From Coriobacteriaceae bacterium AF08-21 (GTDB taxonomy: Bacteria; Actinomycetota; Coriobacteriia; Coriobacteriales; Coriobacteriaceae), in the NCBI GenBank assembly GCA_027687465.1, contig JAQCQR010000002.1:62001-126000 (forward strand): 64,000 nt of DNA, written 5' to 3'. A program made the position numbers and the translations under genes. This document shows positions 1 to 8,320 of this stretch, piece by piece. The notes below the pieces were generated by a model. The model did not search any database, was not told the origin of the DNA, and worked only from the letters and a program-made list of their open reading frames with translations. The stretch's first letter is position 1. Each line of letters starts with the position of its first letter.

Positions 1-21
1 TAGGGCTCGAACCAGAACTAA

Positions 22-441
22 CTAGAACTCTTCTTCCTCGGCGCCGGCAAGCATGTCCGCCGCCTCGCAAAGCTGAATAAACGAACGCGATCCCTCGACC
101 GCGGCTTTGGCCTTGTCCGCATCCAGGGAGTCCAGCTGTGTAACCATTTCCACCAGCAGCGGCAAGTTCATTCCAGCGATTAACGTAAACGATCCGTCGG
201 TCTGCCTCTGAATGAATTCGTTGTTTACAGAGCCGCCAAAGATGTCAGTCACGACAAACCAAGAGTCGGCAGGGTCCCTCGTCTCCATCCATGCATCAAT
301 CAGCGCCGCGACGTCCCTTGAATCGTCATCGACATAGGCGCACAGGCACTCGATTCGGTCGTTGGTGCCCATCAGAATCTCCAGAGAGCTTTTCATGCCT
401 TGGGCGAGATAACCATGACTCGCTAGCAATATCTTATTCAT
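22..441 (-). CDS. PTS mannose/fructose-family EIIA component
   Basis: A 139-residue single-domain EIIA of the mannose PTS family. It opens with the LASHG-type motif whose histidine (His9) accepts phosphate from HPr, and has the later TDIFGGSVNN stretch typical of the fold. The ATG at 441 is preceded by TGGAG at good spacing. It lies downstream of and co-directional with the GntR gene at 577-1281. No EIIB, EIIC or EIID is visible here, so the partner genes, if any, lie beyond the left edge. A second EIIA, fused to EIIB, occurs at 18406-19329. Family assignment is firm; the sugar is unknown. Confidence 0.9.
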   Translation of the reverse strand: MNKILLASHGYLAQGMKSSLEILMGTNDRIECLCAYVDDDSRDVAALIDAWMETRDPADSWFVVTDIFGGSVNNEFIQRQTDGSFTLIAGMNLPLLVEMVTQLDSLDADKAKAAVEGSRSFIQLCEAADMLAGAEEEEF

Positions 442-543
442 AGTTCTCCAATACCAATAGGACGTACTATATTGTCATAACAAAGTATATTAGCAATCTA
501 CCCTACGTGGTGTGTCTATTTTCCAAATCCGCGAACGGTAACA

Positions 544-565
544 ATTGGTCGGTAAATCGACCAAT
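544..565. promoter_or_regulatory. 8-bp inverted repeat between gntR and EIIA
   Basis: ATTGGTCG at 544-551 is perfectly repeated in inverse at 558-565 with a 6-base spacer. It lies between the stop of the GntR gene and the start of EIIA, so it could be an operator or a weak hairpin. No T-run follows. Similar TATATTGT strings occur at about 468 and 1331, near the two gene starts, and are alternative binding-site candidates. Confidence 0.4.
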
Positions 566-576
566 CTATCGCTAAT

Positions 577-1281
577 TTACAAATAGAACTTCAGTCGCTC
601 GGTGCAGTACACCTGACGGGAGATGAAAAGCGGCTCGCCACTTGGGGCATAACGTCTATCGACAAACAGAAGCAGCGAAGAGTCCAGCTCCACGTTAAGG
701 CATGCCGCCTCGAGCTCGCTCGCATAGCAGACCTCGAGCGTACGCGTGTTGGGACCCATCTTGATCCCCTGGCGATCGAGTACCGCCATCAGCGAATCAT
801 CGAGGGGCTCATGCTCCAAAAAAGAAAGCGCAGCGGAATAGCTATTGGTTTCCAGCATCGTGGGCTTGCCATCCACAAGGCGCAGACGACGGCTACGCAA
901 TACCTTTTGGGTATCGTCTACGCCCAGGAACTTCGCGTCTCGCAGACTTGGGAAGTCCCAGCCCATTTCGAGAACCCTGGTAGACGCCTGTTTGCCCGCA
1001 AGCTGGCACGAATGGGTAAAGCTCTCACGGTCGTCCGCGGCATACATCTGCGTGTCCGACGAAACGAACGTGCCCTTGCCGCGGGCCCTCTCAACAAGCC
1101 CAGCATCTTCCATTTCTTTAATTGCGGAGCGAACCGTTATTCGGCTCACGCCAAATTGCTCGATAAGCTCCGCCTCGGTCGGAAGCTTATCTCCCGGGCG
1201 GTACGTGCCGTTGGCGATTGAATCAGAAAGCGCACGAACAATCTGTTTGTACAGGGGGATAACGCTATTTGCCTCAACCAT
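577..1281 (-). CDS. GntR-family regulator with UTRA ligand domain
   Basis: A GntR/HutC-type transcription factor. The N-terminal winged helix carries the usual PLYKQIV..L...I..G.Y..GDKLPTEAELIEQFGVSRITVR pattern, and the C-terminal two thirds is a UTRA effector domain that in this family binds phosphorylated sugars or amines. The start is ambiguous: the ATG at 1290 is one base from AAAGG, so the ATG at 1281, ten bases away, is preferred. It precedes the EIIA gene on the same strand and probably controls that PTS. It is one of four GntR/UTRA genes in the window. Confidence 0.88.
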   Translation of the reverse strand: MVEANSVIPLYKQIVRALSDSIANGTYRPGDKLPTEAELIEQFGVSRITVRSAIKEMEDAGLVERARGKGTFVSSDTQMYAADDRESFTHSCQLAGKQASTRVLEMGWDFPSLRDAKFLGVDDTQKVLRSRRLRLVDGKPTMLETNSYSAALSFLEHEPLDDSLMAVLDRQGIKMGPNTRTLEVCYASELEAACLNVELDSSLLLFVDRRYAPSGEPLFISRQVYCTERLKFYL

Positions 1282-1762
1282 ATCAACCATACCTTTACAA
1301 GGAATCAGCAGCCTATAGATAAATGACTTATATTGTATTAGAACTTTTTAGCACTCCACGCCATTTCCTATAATGTTTTAGCAAACGAGGGGTTATTTTG
1401 CGTAAGCGGTGTAGAGTCCATCCATTTCCGCATACAGCTTCAATCTGATGGCGGTATATGCATCCGATAAGCCGATTGATTTTTATCTTCTACCTGTCTC
1501 ACATTCATCCCTCGTCGTAGAGATGAATGTAAGGTGAGAGATACGTACTTGACGCGCGAGCGTGGATATTTGGACGGTTTTTGGGCTTTTGGCGGCCGAT
1601 TTCGTCCGATAATCCACGCTCATGCGGCAGACGTCCGAATTTCCACGCTCGTGTGCCAGAAAATCCACGCTCATCCGGCAGATTGGTCGAAGGCCCCATA
1701 TGGGTATACTCTCGGGGATTCGACTCGATTCGCCCCCGTTGGGGCGCCAAAGGAGACTGCAT
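1282..1762. other. Intergenic region with palindromes upstream of the M16 peptidase
   Basis: About 480 bases without a credible gene. It holds the divergent promoter region of the GntR gene (A+T-rich up to about 1390), a hairpin at 1501-1530 (ACATTCATC against GATGAATGT), and repeated copies of a TCCACGCTC-containing element at 1558-1680. The peptidase ribosome site AAAGGAG ends at about 1755. Confidence 0.6.
1558..1680. repeat. Palindromic repeat family B, copy 3 with extra half units
   Basis: GAGCGTGGAT at 1558-1567 pairs with ATCCACGCTC at 1612-1621, and the pairing extends inward through GGACG/CGTCC at a few mismatches. Two further half units with TCCACGCTC follow at about 1642-1650 and 1663-1671, flanked by CTCATGCGGCAG and CTCATCCGGCAG. 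The core matches the palindromes at 12300-12363 and 54154-54217. Confidence 0.65.
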
Positions 1763-4700
1763 ATGCCCACTACCCCAACCGACCCGCGCGCCGCTGCCGC
1801 CGCGCTGTTGGTGCCCGGCACCACCTGCCATGGTTTTGCCGTCGAGCGCTGCGAGACCGTGCCCGAGCTCGACGCCGACGCTTACGTGCTGCGTCACGCT
1901 GCCTCGGGCGCTCGCCTGCTGTACCTAGCGTGCGACGACGAAAACAAGGCCTTTGCCATTGGCTTTAAGACGCCGCCGGCCGATTCCACTGGCGTGTTCC
2001 ATATTCTTGAGCACTCGGTGCTGTGCGGATCGGCCAAGTTTCCCGTCAAGGAGCCGTTTGTCGATCTGATCAAGAGCTCCATGCAGACGTTCCTCAACGC
2101 CATGACCTACCCCGACAAGACCATCTACCCCGTCGCCACCACCAACGAGCAGGACCTGTACAACCTGATGGACGTGTACCTGGACGCGGTGTTCAACCCG
2201 GCCATCTATACCAAGCCCACCATTTTTGAGCAGGAAGGCTGGCACTACGAGCTGGACCTGCCGGAGGGCGACGGCGCCGATGACGACACCGGCGAGGTAG
2301 ATTTTGAGGCATGTCCCAAAAATCTACGCGAGGGCACGCTGCGCTATAACGGTGTAGTGTTCAACGAGATGAAGGGCGCGCTGTCCGACCCCATGAGCGT
2401 GCTGGACGACGCCGTCAACGCCGCGCTCTATCCCGACACCGCCTATGCGCACGAGTGCGGCGGCGACCCACGCGCGATTCCCGCGCTCACCTACGAGCAG
2501 TTCCTGGATACGCACGCGCGCCACTACAATCCTTCCAACTCTTATATAACGCTCTACGGCGACCTAGATGTGGACCGCGCGCTGGCGTTTTTGGACGAGC
2601 GTTATCTGTCGCAGCCGAGCGCTGCGAGCCGCCGCATGGACGCAGCCGTCGCCGCCGGCGAGGACCCGTCTGCGCTGGCGCCCAATCCGCTGGTCGTGCA
2701 GACACCCGTGACCTGCGAGTATAAGCGCGTCGAGATGGCCACCACGCCCGAAAACGCCCTGGTGGGCCTGGGCCTTGTGCTGGGCAGCGCACTCGACCGC
2801 AAGCGCACGATCGCCGCGGACATCCTGTTCGAGGCGCTGCTGGGCTCCAACGAAGCGCCGGTTAAGAAGGCCATTCTGGCCGCCGGCCTGGGCGGCAACG
2901 TGGTGAGCTACACCGCGGCCGAAAGCCTGCAGCCCTACGAGCTCATCATGCTGCAAAACGCGCAGCCCGGCGTGGCGCGCGAGCTGCGCCGCGTGTTCCA
3001 GGACGCCTGCCGCAACCTGTGCGAGCACGGCGTTCCGCGCGAGCGCCTGGAGGCCATCATCAGCAGCAACGAATACGACCTGCGCCAGCGCGACTACGGT
3101 ATCGCCGACGGCGTGGCCATTGCGTGCGACGCGCTGAGCACCTGGCTCTACGATGACGACGCCGCGACGCTGGCGCTCAAGTATGGCCCGGTGTACGAGG
3201 AGCTGCGCGGCGAGCTGGAAGGCAGCTACTTTGAGGACCTTCTGCGCGAGCTGGTGCTGGAGAACGACCACACGGCGCTCGTCGAGCTGGTGCCGGTGGA
3301 TGCTGGTGCTGGCTCGGAGGGCGCCGAAGCTGCCGAGCTGGCAGCCAAGCGCGACGCCATGACCGATGCCGAGCTGGCCGACGTGGTCGAGCGCACGGCT
3401 GCGCTGCGTGCCGCGCAGGAGGCCGAGGACACGCCCGAGGACAAGGCCACGCTGCCGCGCCTGCGCGTGTCCGACATTGGCGAGGCGCGCCCCGAGCCGC
3501 CGCTGGTCGTAGACACGACCGCGCCCATCCCCTGCCTGCGCCACGGCATCCCCACCAACCGCCTGGCCTACGCCATGCAGTATTTCGACCTGAGCTGCGT
3601 CGCGTTTGAGGACCTGCCCTATGTGACGCTGCTCTGCCGCCTGCTCAAGCAGCTGCCCACGCGCGAGCATTCGGCCGAGGAACTCGACAACTTGCTCGCC
3701 GGCAAGCTTGGCTTTTTGAGCTTTACGACCGAGGTCATGACGCAGCCTGACGTGGACGGCGTGCGCCCCTACCTGCTGGTGAGCGCCGGCGCCCTGTCCG
3801 AAAAGATCGACGCGCTGGCGAGCCTGCCGCGCGAGGTGTGGTCGAGCACACTGCTGGCGGCTGCCGACGCCGACCGCGTGCGCGACGTGCTCACGCAGAT
3901 TCGCATTGGGCTCGAGCAGGGCTTTATCAACAACGGCCACTCGGCGGCGCTCGGTCGCGCAATGAGTTACAGCTCGCCTTCGGCCGTGGTCCGCGAGCAG
4001 CTTTCGGGCGTGGACTTCTACCTGTTCCTGCACGATCTGCTCGACCACTTTGACGAGCGCCTGGACGACCTGCGCGCCAAGCTTACCGAACTGGCAGGCC
4101 GCATCTTTGTGGCCGATGGCTGCATGGCGAGCTTTACCGGCAGCGATGATGACTTTAACGCGTACTGGGATGCCGCGGGCGACCTGGGGCTTGGCGCGGG
4201 CGCTGTCGGCCGCGACGCGCTCGTAGTGCCGACGCCGCGCGACCGCCACGAGGCCTTTGTCGTCCCTAGCGACATTTGCTTTGCGGCAAGTGCATGCGAC
4301 CCGCGTCGCTTGGGGCTAGATGTGACGGGCGCCTGGGCGGTTGCCGCCAACGCGCTCTCCTACGACTACCTGTGGAACGAGATCCGCGTGAAGGGCGGTG
4401 CGTACGGTTGCGGATTCCGCGCTGCCGGCGAGCGTCAAACGGCGTTCTACACCTACCGCGACCCGGCGATCGATCCCTCGATTGAGCGCGTGGCGCGCGC
4501 AGGCGAATGGCTCGGCAGCTTTGAGCCCGACGAGGCCGCCTTTGAGGGATTTATCGTGAGCTGCGTGAGTGGCATGGACGCGCCGGTGAAGCCCTACGCG
4601 CTCACCAAGCGCCGCAACACGACCTACCTGGCCGGGCTCGATCCGCACGCGCGCGAGGAGCGTCGCGCCCAGATGCTCGCCGCCACGCCCAGTGAGCTGC

Positions 4701-4819
4701 GCTCGCTCGGCGCCGACGTGACGCGCATCGCAGCTGAGTCGCCGACCTGCGTCTTTGGCGGCCGAGACGTCATCGCAAAGAGCAACGCCGGCTTTAACGT
4801 AGTCGACCTGATGGGCTAA
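1763..4819 (+). CDS. M16C zinc metallopeptidase, presequence-protease (PreP) type
   Basis: A 1018-residue insulinase-superfamily peptidase with the length and layout of PreP/Cym1 enzymes, which degrade short peptides inside a closed chamber. The inverted zinc motif HILEH is at residues 80-84, and the downstream acidic ligand is probably Glu202 in NGVVFNEMKGALS. The ATG at 1763 has AAAGGAG upstream; a longer in-frame extension exists but runs through repeats. Compared with relatives I remember, an extra stretch lies at about residues 168-190, and part of it (179-188) is encoded by a 31-nt palindrome also found at 4829. Function is well supported; the natural substrate is unknown. Confidence 0.93.
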   Translation: MPTTPTDPRAAAAALLVPGTTCHGFAVERCETVPELDADAYVLRHAASGARLLYLACDDENKAFAIGFKTPPADSTGVFHILEHSVLCGSAKFPVKEPFVDLIKSSMQTFLNAMTYPDKTIYPVATTNEQDLYNLMDVYLDAVFNPAIYTKPTIFEQEGWHYELDLPEGDGADDDTGEVDFEACPKNLREGTLRYNGVVFNEMKGALSDPMSVLDDAVNAALYPDTAYAHECGGDPRAIPALTYEQFLDTHARHYNPSNSYITLYGDLDVDRALAFLDERYLSQPSAASRRMDAAVAAGEDPSALAPNPLVVQTPVTCEYKRVEMATTPENALVGLGLVLGSALDRKRTIAADILFEALLGSNEAPVKKAILAAGLGGNVVSYTAAESLQPYELIMLQNAQPGVARELRRVFQDACRNLCEHGVPRERLEAIISSNEYDLRQRDYGIADGVAIACDALSTWLYDDDAATLALKYGPVYEELRGELEGSYFEDLLRELVLENDHTALVELVPVDAGAGSEGAEAAELAAKRDAMTDAELADVVERTAALRAAQEAEDTPEDKATLPRLRVSDIGEARPEPPLVVDTTAPIPCLRHGIPTNRLAYAMQYFDLSCVAFEDLPYVTLLCRLLKQLPTREHSAEELDNLLAGKLGFLSFTTEVMTQPDVDGVRPYLLVSAGALSEKIDALASLPREVWSSTLLAAADADRVRDVLTQIRIGLEQGFINNGHSAALGRAMSYSSPSAVVREQLSGVDFYLFLHDLLDHFDERLDDLRAKLTELAGRIFVADGCMASFTGSDDDFNAYWDAAGDLGLGAGAVGRDALVVPTPRDRHEAFVVPSDICFAASACDPRRLGLDVTGAWAVAANALSYDYLWNEIRVKGGAYGCGFRAAGERQTAFYTYRDPAIDPSIERVARAGEWLGSFEPDEAAFEGFIVSCVSGMDAPVKPYALTKRRNTTYLAGLDPHAREERRAQMLAATPSELRSLGADVTRIAAESPTCVFGGRDVIAKSNAGFNVVDLMG
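2297..2327. repeat. 31-nt palindrome embedded in frame in the M16 peptidase
   Basis: GTAGATTTT at 2297-2305 and AAAATCTAC at 2319-2327 are perfect inverse arms around a 13-base loop containing GGCATGTCCC. The unit starts exactly on a codon boundary and contributes V-D-F-E-A-C-P-K-N-L. Read in inverse, the hairpin at 4829-4859 differs from it at only two positions, both in the loop. Confidence 0.85.
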
Positions 4820-4828
4820 CGCACAAAG

Positions 4829-4864
4829 GTAGATTTTTGGAACATGCCTGAAAATCTACTTTTT
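4829..4864 (+). terminator. Terminator-like hairpin after the M16 peptidase
   Basis: GTAGATTTT (4829-4837) pairs with AAAATCTAC (4851-4859), followed by five T residues. It lies ten bases after the peptidase stop codon. It is the inverse-orientation copy of the 31-nt palindrome inside the same gene. Confidence 0.75.
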
Positions 4865-4905
4865 CTGCGGCTTGGGCGGGGCGGCGTAGCCCACCGCGGC
4901 GGTTT

Positions 4906-5043
4906 GTCTCAATCTGCAACATCTAGACGGCAATATCGGCTCCAGATGTTACAGGTCGAGACGTTCCCGAACGGCACCAGCTCTTTGTCTCAATCTGTAA
5001 CATCTAAGTCCAATTTTGCCGAGTTACTGTTACAGATCGAGAC
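4906..5043. repeat. Two tandem related hairpins (family E)
   Basis: Hairpin 1 has arms at 4906-4924 and 4944-4962; hairpin 2 at 4987-5005 and 5026-5043. The left arms read GTCTCAATCTGYAACATCT in both, and the right arms are near-inverse copies. They fill the gap between the peptidase and the cyclo-ligase gene; no ORF is apparent in it. Confidence 0.7.
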
Positions 5044-5137
5044 AAGCCGCCGCGAACACCTGCTCTTCGTCAAAGCCCACGAAGGTGTCCATGAACTGCC
5101 CCCTTTGCGATGGCTTGTGTGGTGGTTTGGGCGTTTA

Positions 5138-5184
5138 CCCAGATAAAACCTGCCAAAATAAACCTGTCCCTTTTTGGCAGGTTT
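5138..5184 (+). repeat. Family F repeat with hairpin, copy 1
   Basis: A 47-base segment with ACCTGCC...GGCAGGT arms around AAAATAAACCTGTCCCTTTTT. It ends about six bases before the AGGAGG of the cyclo-ligase gene. Copies lie at 15402-15448 (inverse, again just before a ribosome site) and 24726-24764. Confidence 0.75.
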
Positions 5185-5200
5185 GCTAGAGGAGGCTGGG

Positions 5201-5797
5201 ATGGACAAGGCTGAGTTGCGGCGGGTGGTGATTGCTCGGCGCGATGCTCTTGATTTGGATGTGCGGGCGGCGAAGTCTGCCGTTATCTGTGCGCGACTCG
5301 TTGAGCTGTTGGATCGCTTGGGTACCACGGCGCCGCACACCGTTGCCGTCTATGCCGCGATGGATTCCGAGGTCGACCCAGCCGCGTTTGCCGCTGCGGC
5401 CGCCAAACGCGGCTGGCGCGTAGCCTATCCGTGCATGCTCTCGGCAACAGACGCCGTGGCTTGCGGCCAGCGCATGTGCATGCGGGCAGTTGCTGCCGGC
5501 GATGCGTCCGAGGCCCCGTTTATCGCCCACCCCACGCGGGCCTTCGCAGCCATGAACGTCGACAGCGACCACTTCCCCATCGTGCCTGCCAAGGCTCTCG
5601 ACATGATCATCGTGCCCCTTGTAGCCTTCGACCACGCCGGCGCGCGCCTGGGCTACGGCGGCGGCTGCTACGACCGCTACCTGCCCATGCTCTCACCCGC
5701 ATGCCAGATCATCGGCATCGCCTTTGACGAGCAGCGTGTCGACGGCGTTCCCACCGACGTCCACGACCTGCCGCTACCTCACATCATCAGCGCCTAA
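5201..5797 (+). CDS. 5-formyltetrahydrofolate cyclo-ligase
   Basis: A 198-residue enzyme that converts 5-formyl-THF to 5,10-methenyl-THF using ATP in folate one-carbon metabolism. The family signature is visible: the N-terminal basic helix with RRVVIARRDAL, and the C-terminal PLVAFDHAGARLGYGGGCYDRYL, whose glycine-rich loop binds nucleotide. The ATG at 5201 follows AGGAGG (5190-5195), so it is preferred over the upstream in-frame ATG at 5174, which lies inside the repeat hairpin. It is a single gene whose 5' region is occupied by repeat family F. Confidence 0.93.
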   Translation: MDKAELRRVVIARRDALDLDVRAAKSAVICARLVELLDRLGTTAPHTVAVYAAMDSEVDPAAFAAAAAKRGWRVAYPCMLSATDAVACGQRMCMRAVAAGDASEAPFIAHPTRAFAAMNVDSDHFPIVPAKALDMIIVPLVAFDHAGARLGYGGGCYDRYLPMLSPACQIIGIAFDEQRVDGVPTDVHDLPLPHIISA

Positions 5798-5821
5798 CGG
5801 CTGGCGCACCTCCCGACAGGC

Positions 5822-6748
5822 CTAGTGCTCTTCGCCGGCGCGGGCCAGGTCGTAGGGTGTGGTCTGGTAGACGTAGTAGTTGAGCCAGTTGGTGTAGAAC
5901 AGCTGAGCCTGGCTGCGCCAGACGTTGAGCGGCTCGGCCGAGGGGTCATCGTTTGGGAAGTAATGCGCCGGCACCTCCGGGTTGAGTCCGCGCTTCACGT
6001 CGCGCTCGTACTCCAGGCGTAGCGTGTCGGTGTCGTACTCGGGGTGTCCAAAGACAAAGAAGCGGCGGCTGTCGGTCGACTTGACGATGTACAGGCCCAC
6101 CTCGTCGGACACGGCCACGACCTCAAGCTGAGGCTCGGCCTCCACGTCCTCGCGACGCACATCGGTGTTGCGCGAATGCACGGCATAGAAACGGTCGTCG
6201 AAGCCGCGAACCAGCGGGCTTTGCGGCTTCACCAGATAATGCTCAAAGACGCCGCTCGCCTTTGCCGACAGATCGTACTTCTGAATACCGTAATGATGGT
6301 AGAGCCCCGCCTGCGCGCCCCAGCAAATGTGCAGCGTCGAGTGCACGTGCGTGGTGGACCAGTCCATGATCTGGCAGAGCTCGGGCCAGTAGTCGACCTC
6401 CTCGAACGGCATCTGCTCCACCGGCGCGCCCGTGATGATCAAGCCGTCGTAGTGGATGTCGCGGATGTCGTCGAACGTACGGTAGAACGTCTCCAGGTGG
6501 CCGGCACTCACATGCGTGGCCTCGTGCGTCTTGGTGCGCAGCAGGTCCACCTCCACCTGCAGCGGCGTGTTGGAGAGCTTGCGCATGATTTGCGTCTCGG
6601 TGGCGATTTTGGTGGGCATGAGGTTGAGGATGAGCACGCGCAGCGGACGGATGTCCTGGTGCAGCGCGCGATACTCGGTCATGACAAAGATGTTCTCGCT
6701 CTCGAGCTGCGCGGCTGCAGGGAGGGCGTCGGGAATACGAATGGGCAT
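5822..6748 (-). CDS. metA: Homoserine O-acyltransferase MetA, probably acetyl-CoA specific
   Basis: A 308-residue MetA-type homoserine transacylase, the first committed step of methionine synthesis. The catalytic triad is in place: Cys142 in HICWGAQAG, His235 and Glu237 in GHPEY. Residue 111 is Glu within GAPVEQ; in characterised MetA enzymes Glu here goes with acetyl-CoA and Gly with succinyl-CoA, so acetylation is predicted. The ATG is preceded by AAGGAG. It converges with the cyclo-ligase gene. I see no SAM or T-box riboswitch in the roughly 110 bases upstream. Confidence 0.95.
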   Translation of the reverse strand: MPIRIPDALPAAAQLESENIFVMTEYRALHQDIRPLRVLILNLMPTKIATETQIMRKLSNTPLQVEVDLLRTKTHEATHVSAGHLETFYRTFDDIRDIHYDGLIITGAPVEQMPFEEVDYWPELCQIMDWSTTHVHSTLHICWGAQAGLYHHYGIQKYDLSAKASGVFEHYLVKPQSPLVRGFDDRFYAVHSRNTDVRREDVEAEPQLEVVAVSDEVGLYIVKSTDSRRFFVFGHPEYDTDTLRLEYERDVKRGLNPEVPAHYFPNDDPSAEPLNVWRSQAQLFYTNWLNYYVYQTTPYDLARAGEEH

Positions 6749-6851
6749 GGATGCTCCTTACGAGTCAGTTGCAGCTATGGTACAACGACCGGCCCCATCT
6801 GCGCGAGCACATCGCCCCGCGATGCCGTCGGCGGCCCAAATCACTCCAAAA

Positions 6852-6882
6852 GCAGAGATTAAGGCATGTCCCAAAAATCACG
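6852..6882 (+). repeat. Degenerate copy of the 31-nt palindrome
   Basis: It matches the element at 2297-2327 at 24 of 31 positions by eye, with an identical core AAGGCATGTCCCAAAAATC apart from its first base. The arms have decayed and no longer pair fully. It lies upstream of the dehydrogenase gene, whose candidate -10 box TACAAT is at 6916-6921. Confidence 0.6.
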
Positions 6883-6958
6883 GCGCTTTAGTCTAGCAAA
6901 GTGGCAGCAGGACGTTACAATGGTTCGACGCGAAAAACTCGGCCGAAAGGATACATAT

Positions 6959-7936
6959 ATGTACCAGACGCGTAAGATCGGTGTGGTCGGCCAGGGCCAC
7001 GTAGGAGCACATGTCGCCAACAGCCTGCTTATGCAGGGCATTGCCGATGAGCTGTACCTGTGCGATATCAACGAGGCCAAGGTGACGTCTGAGGTCCAGG
7101 ACCTGCGCGACTCCCTTTCGTTTGTCCCGTATAACACCAAAATCGTCAACTGCTACGACCACTACGAGGAGCTGGCCTGCTGCGACGTCATCGTCAACGC
7201 CGCCGGCAAGGTCGCGCTGGCCGCCGGCAACCGCGACGGCGAGCTGTTCTTTACCACCGACGCTGCCCGCACCTTTGCCAAGCGTATCGTCGACGCCGGC
7301 TTTGACGGCATCTTTGTGAGCATCTCCAACCCCTGCGACGTCGTGTGCACCGAGCTGTGGCACCTGACCGGCTACGATCCCAAGAAGATCATCGGCTCGG
7401 GCTGCGGTCTGGATTCCGCCCGCCTGCGCACCGAGATCTCCAAGAAGGTCGGCGTGAGCCCCAAGTCTATCGACGCCTACATGATCGGCGAGCACGGCTT
7501 TAGCCAGCTGGCTGCCTTTAAGGCTGCGACCATCGCCGGCAAGAGCCTCAACGAGCTTCAGGCCGAGAACCCCGACAAGTACGCCTTTGACCATATGGAA
7601 GTCGAGGAGCTCGCACGCAAGGGCGGCTACGTAACCTACCAGGGCAAACAGTGCACCGAGTACGCCGTCGCCAACTCCGCCGCGCGCGTCTGCGCCGCCG
7701 TGCTGCACAACGAGCACGCCGTGCTTTCGGCATCTACGCTCATGACCGGCCAGTATGGCGAAGAGGGCATCTTTACCTCCCTGCCGTGCGTGATCGGTGC
7801 CGAGGGCGTCGAGGAGGTCTACACGCTCGACCTGTCCGAGTACGAGCTCGAGGGCTTCCACAAGAGCTGCCAGCACATCCGCGACAACATCGCCCAGCTC
7901 GACTGGTGGGATGCCGAGGCCTACGACGCAAAGTAG
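6959..7936 (+). CDS. L-lactate / L-2-hydroxyacid dehydrogenase
   Basis: A 325-residue NAD-dependent dehydrogenase of the LDH/MDH superfamily. It has the Rossmann motif IGVVGQGHVGAHVA, the conserved SISNPCDVV, the substrate Arg in LDSARLR and the catalytic His in GEHGFSQ. The mobile-loop region reads AAGNRDGELF rather than the classical LDH loop, and the whole resembles L-2-hydroxyisocaproate dehydrogenases as much as lactate dehydrogenase, so the 2-oxoacid substrate is uncertain. The ATG at 6959 has AAAGGA upstream. A strong terminator follows. Likely role: regeneration of NAD during fermentation. Confidence 0.88.
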   Translation: MYQTRKIGVVGQGHVGAHVANSLLMQGIADELYLCDINEAKVTSEVQDLRDSLSFVPYNTKIVNCYDHYEELACCDVIVNAAGKVALAAGNRDGELFFTTDAARTFAKRIVDAGFDGIFVSISNPCDVVCTELWHLTGYDPKKIIGSGCGLDSARLRTEISKKVGVSPKSIDAYMIGEHGFSQLAAFKAATIAGKSLNELQAENPDKYAFDHMEVEELARKGGYVTYQGKQCTEYAVANSAARVCAAVLHNEHAVLSASTLMTGQYGEEGIFTSLPCVIGAEGVEEVYTLDLSEYELEGFHKSCQHIRDNIAQLDWWDAEAYDAK

Positions 7937-7980
7937 GCCGCCGCTTGACGCGACACCTCGCACACACGGCCGCAATGTAG

Positions 7981-8023
7981 AGCGGGCCGCGCCGGAAATC
8001 CCCGGTGCGGCCCGCTTTTTATT
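7981..8023 (+). terminator. Rho-independent terminator of the dehydrogenase gene
   Basis: AGCGGGCCGCGCCGG and CCGGTGCGGCCCGCT form a long GC stem around a short loop, followed by TTTTTATT. Confidence 0.9.
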
Positions 8024-8070
8024 GACCCCAACAGCATGCCTGAAGATTTAGGTCTAATACTTTTCCTGCA

Positions 8071-8208
8071 AAGTGAACGAGCCAAATCGGACCCCCGAAG
8101 CATCGACACTTTTCAGACGCCATTTCCTGCGATTTCGTCGAGATTTACCTGCGGTTTTGGCACCAAAAAGTGCGGATGCTTCAGGAATCCAAAATAGGTC
8201 GTTCACTT
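8071..8208. repeat. Long imperfect palindrome (family D)
   Basis: AAGTGAACGAGCC at 8071-8083 is mirrored by GGTCGTTCACTT at 8197-8208. Inside, GAAGCATC...CACTTTT near 8097-8113 is mirrored by AAAAAGTGCGGATGCTTC near 8165-8182. The result is a roughly 138-base potential stem. The central CCTGCGGTTTT string is shared with family A. It is the only copy seen in this window. The rest of the gap to 8320 holds a GC hairpin (about 8264-8294) after the SIS gene and nothing else recognisable. Confidence 0.6.
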
Positions 8209-8320
8209 CTGGGGAAAAGCATTTGACTTCATTATTCGACAGCTGGGACGGGGTGCCGCGACGCAGACGGGACCCTCGTTTGGCGAAGGCCCCGTCGTAA
8301 AAGTTCGCTTTCCCCGCTAC

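Noticed and set aside
1483-1900. Several overlapping short ORFs on both strands
   Set aside because: They lie across the palindromic repeats or the 5' end of the M16 peptidase and have no ribosome sites.
2564-4249. 561-codon minus-strand open frame
   Set aside because: Antisense shadow of the M16 peptidase; composition is His/Gln/Arg/Val-rich as typical of such shadows.
6749-6860. SAM or T-box riboswitch upstream of metA
   Set aside because: The gap is only about 110 bases and shows neither the conserved T-box sequence nor the SAM-I core.
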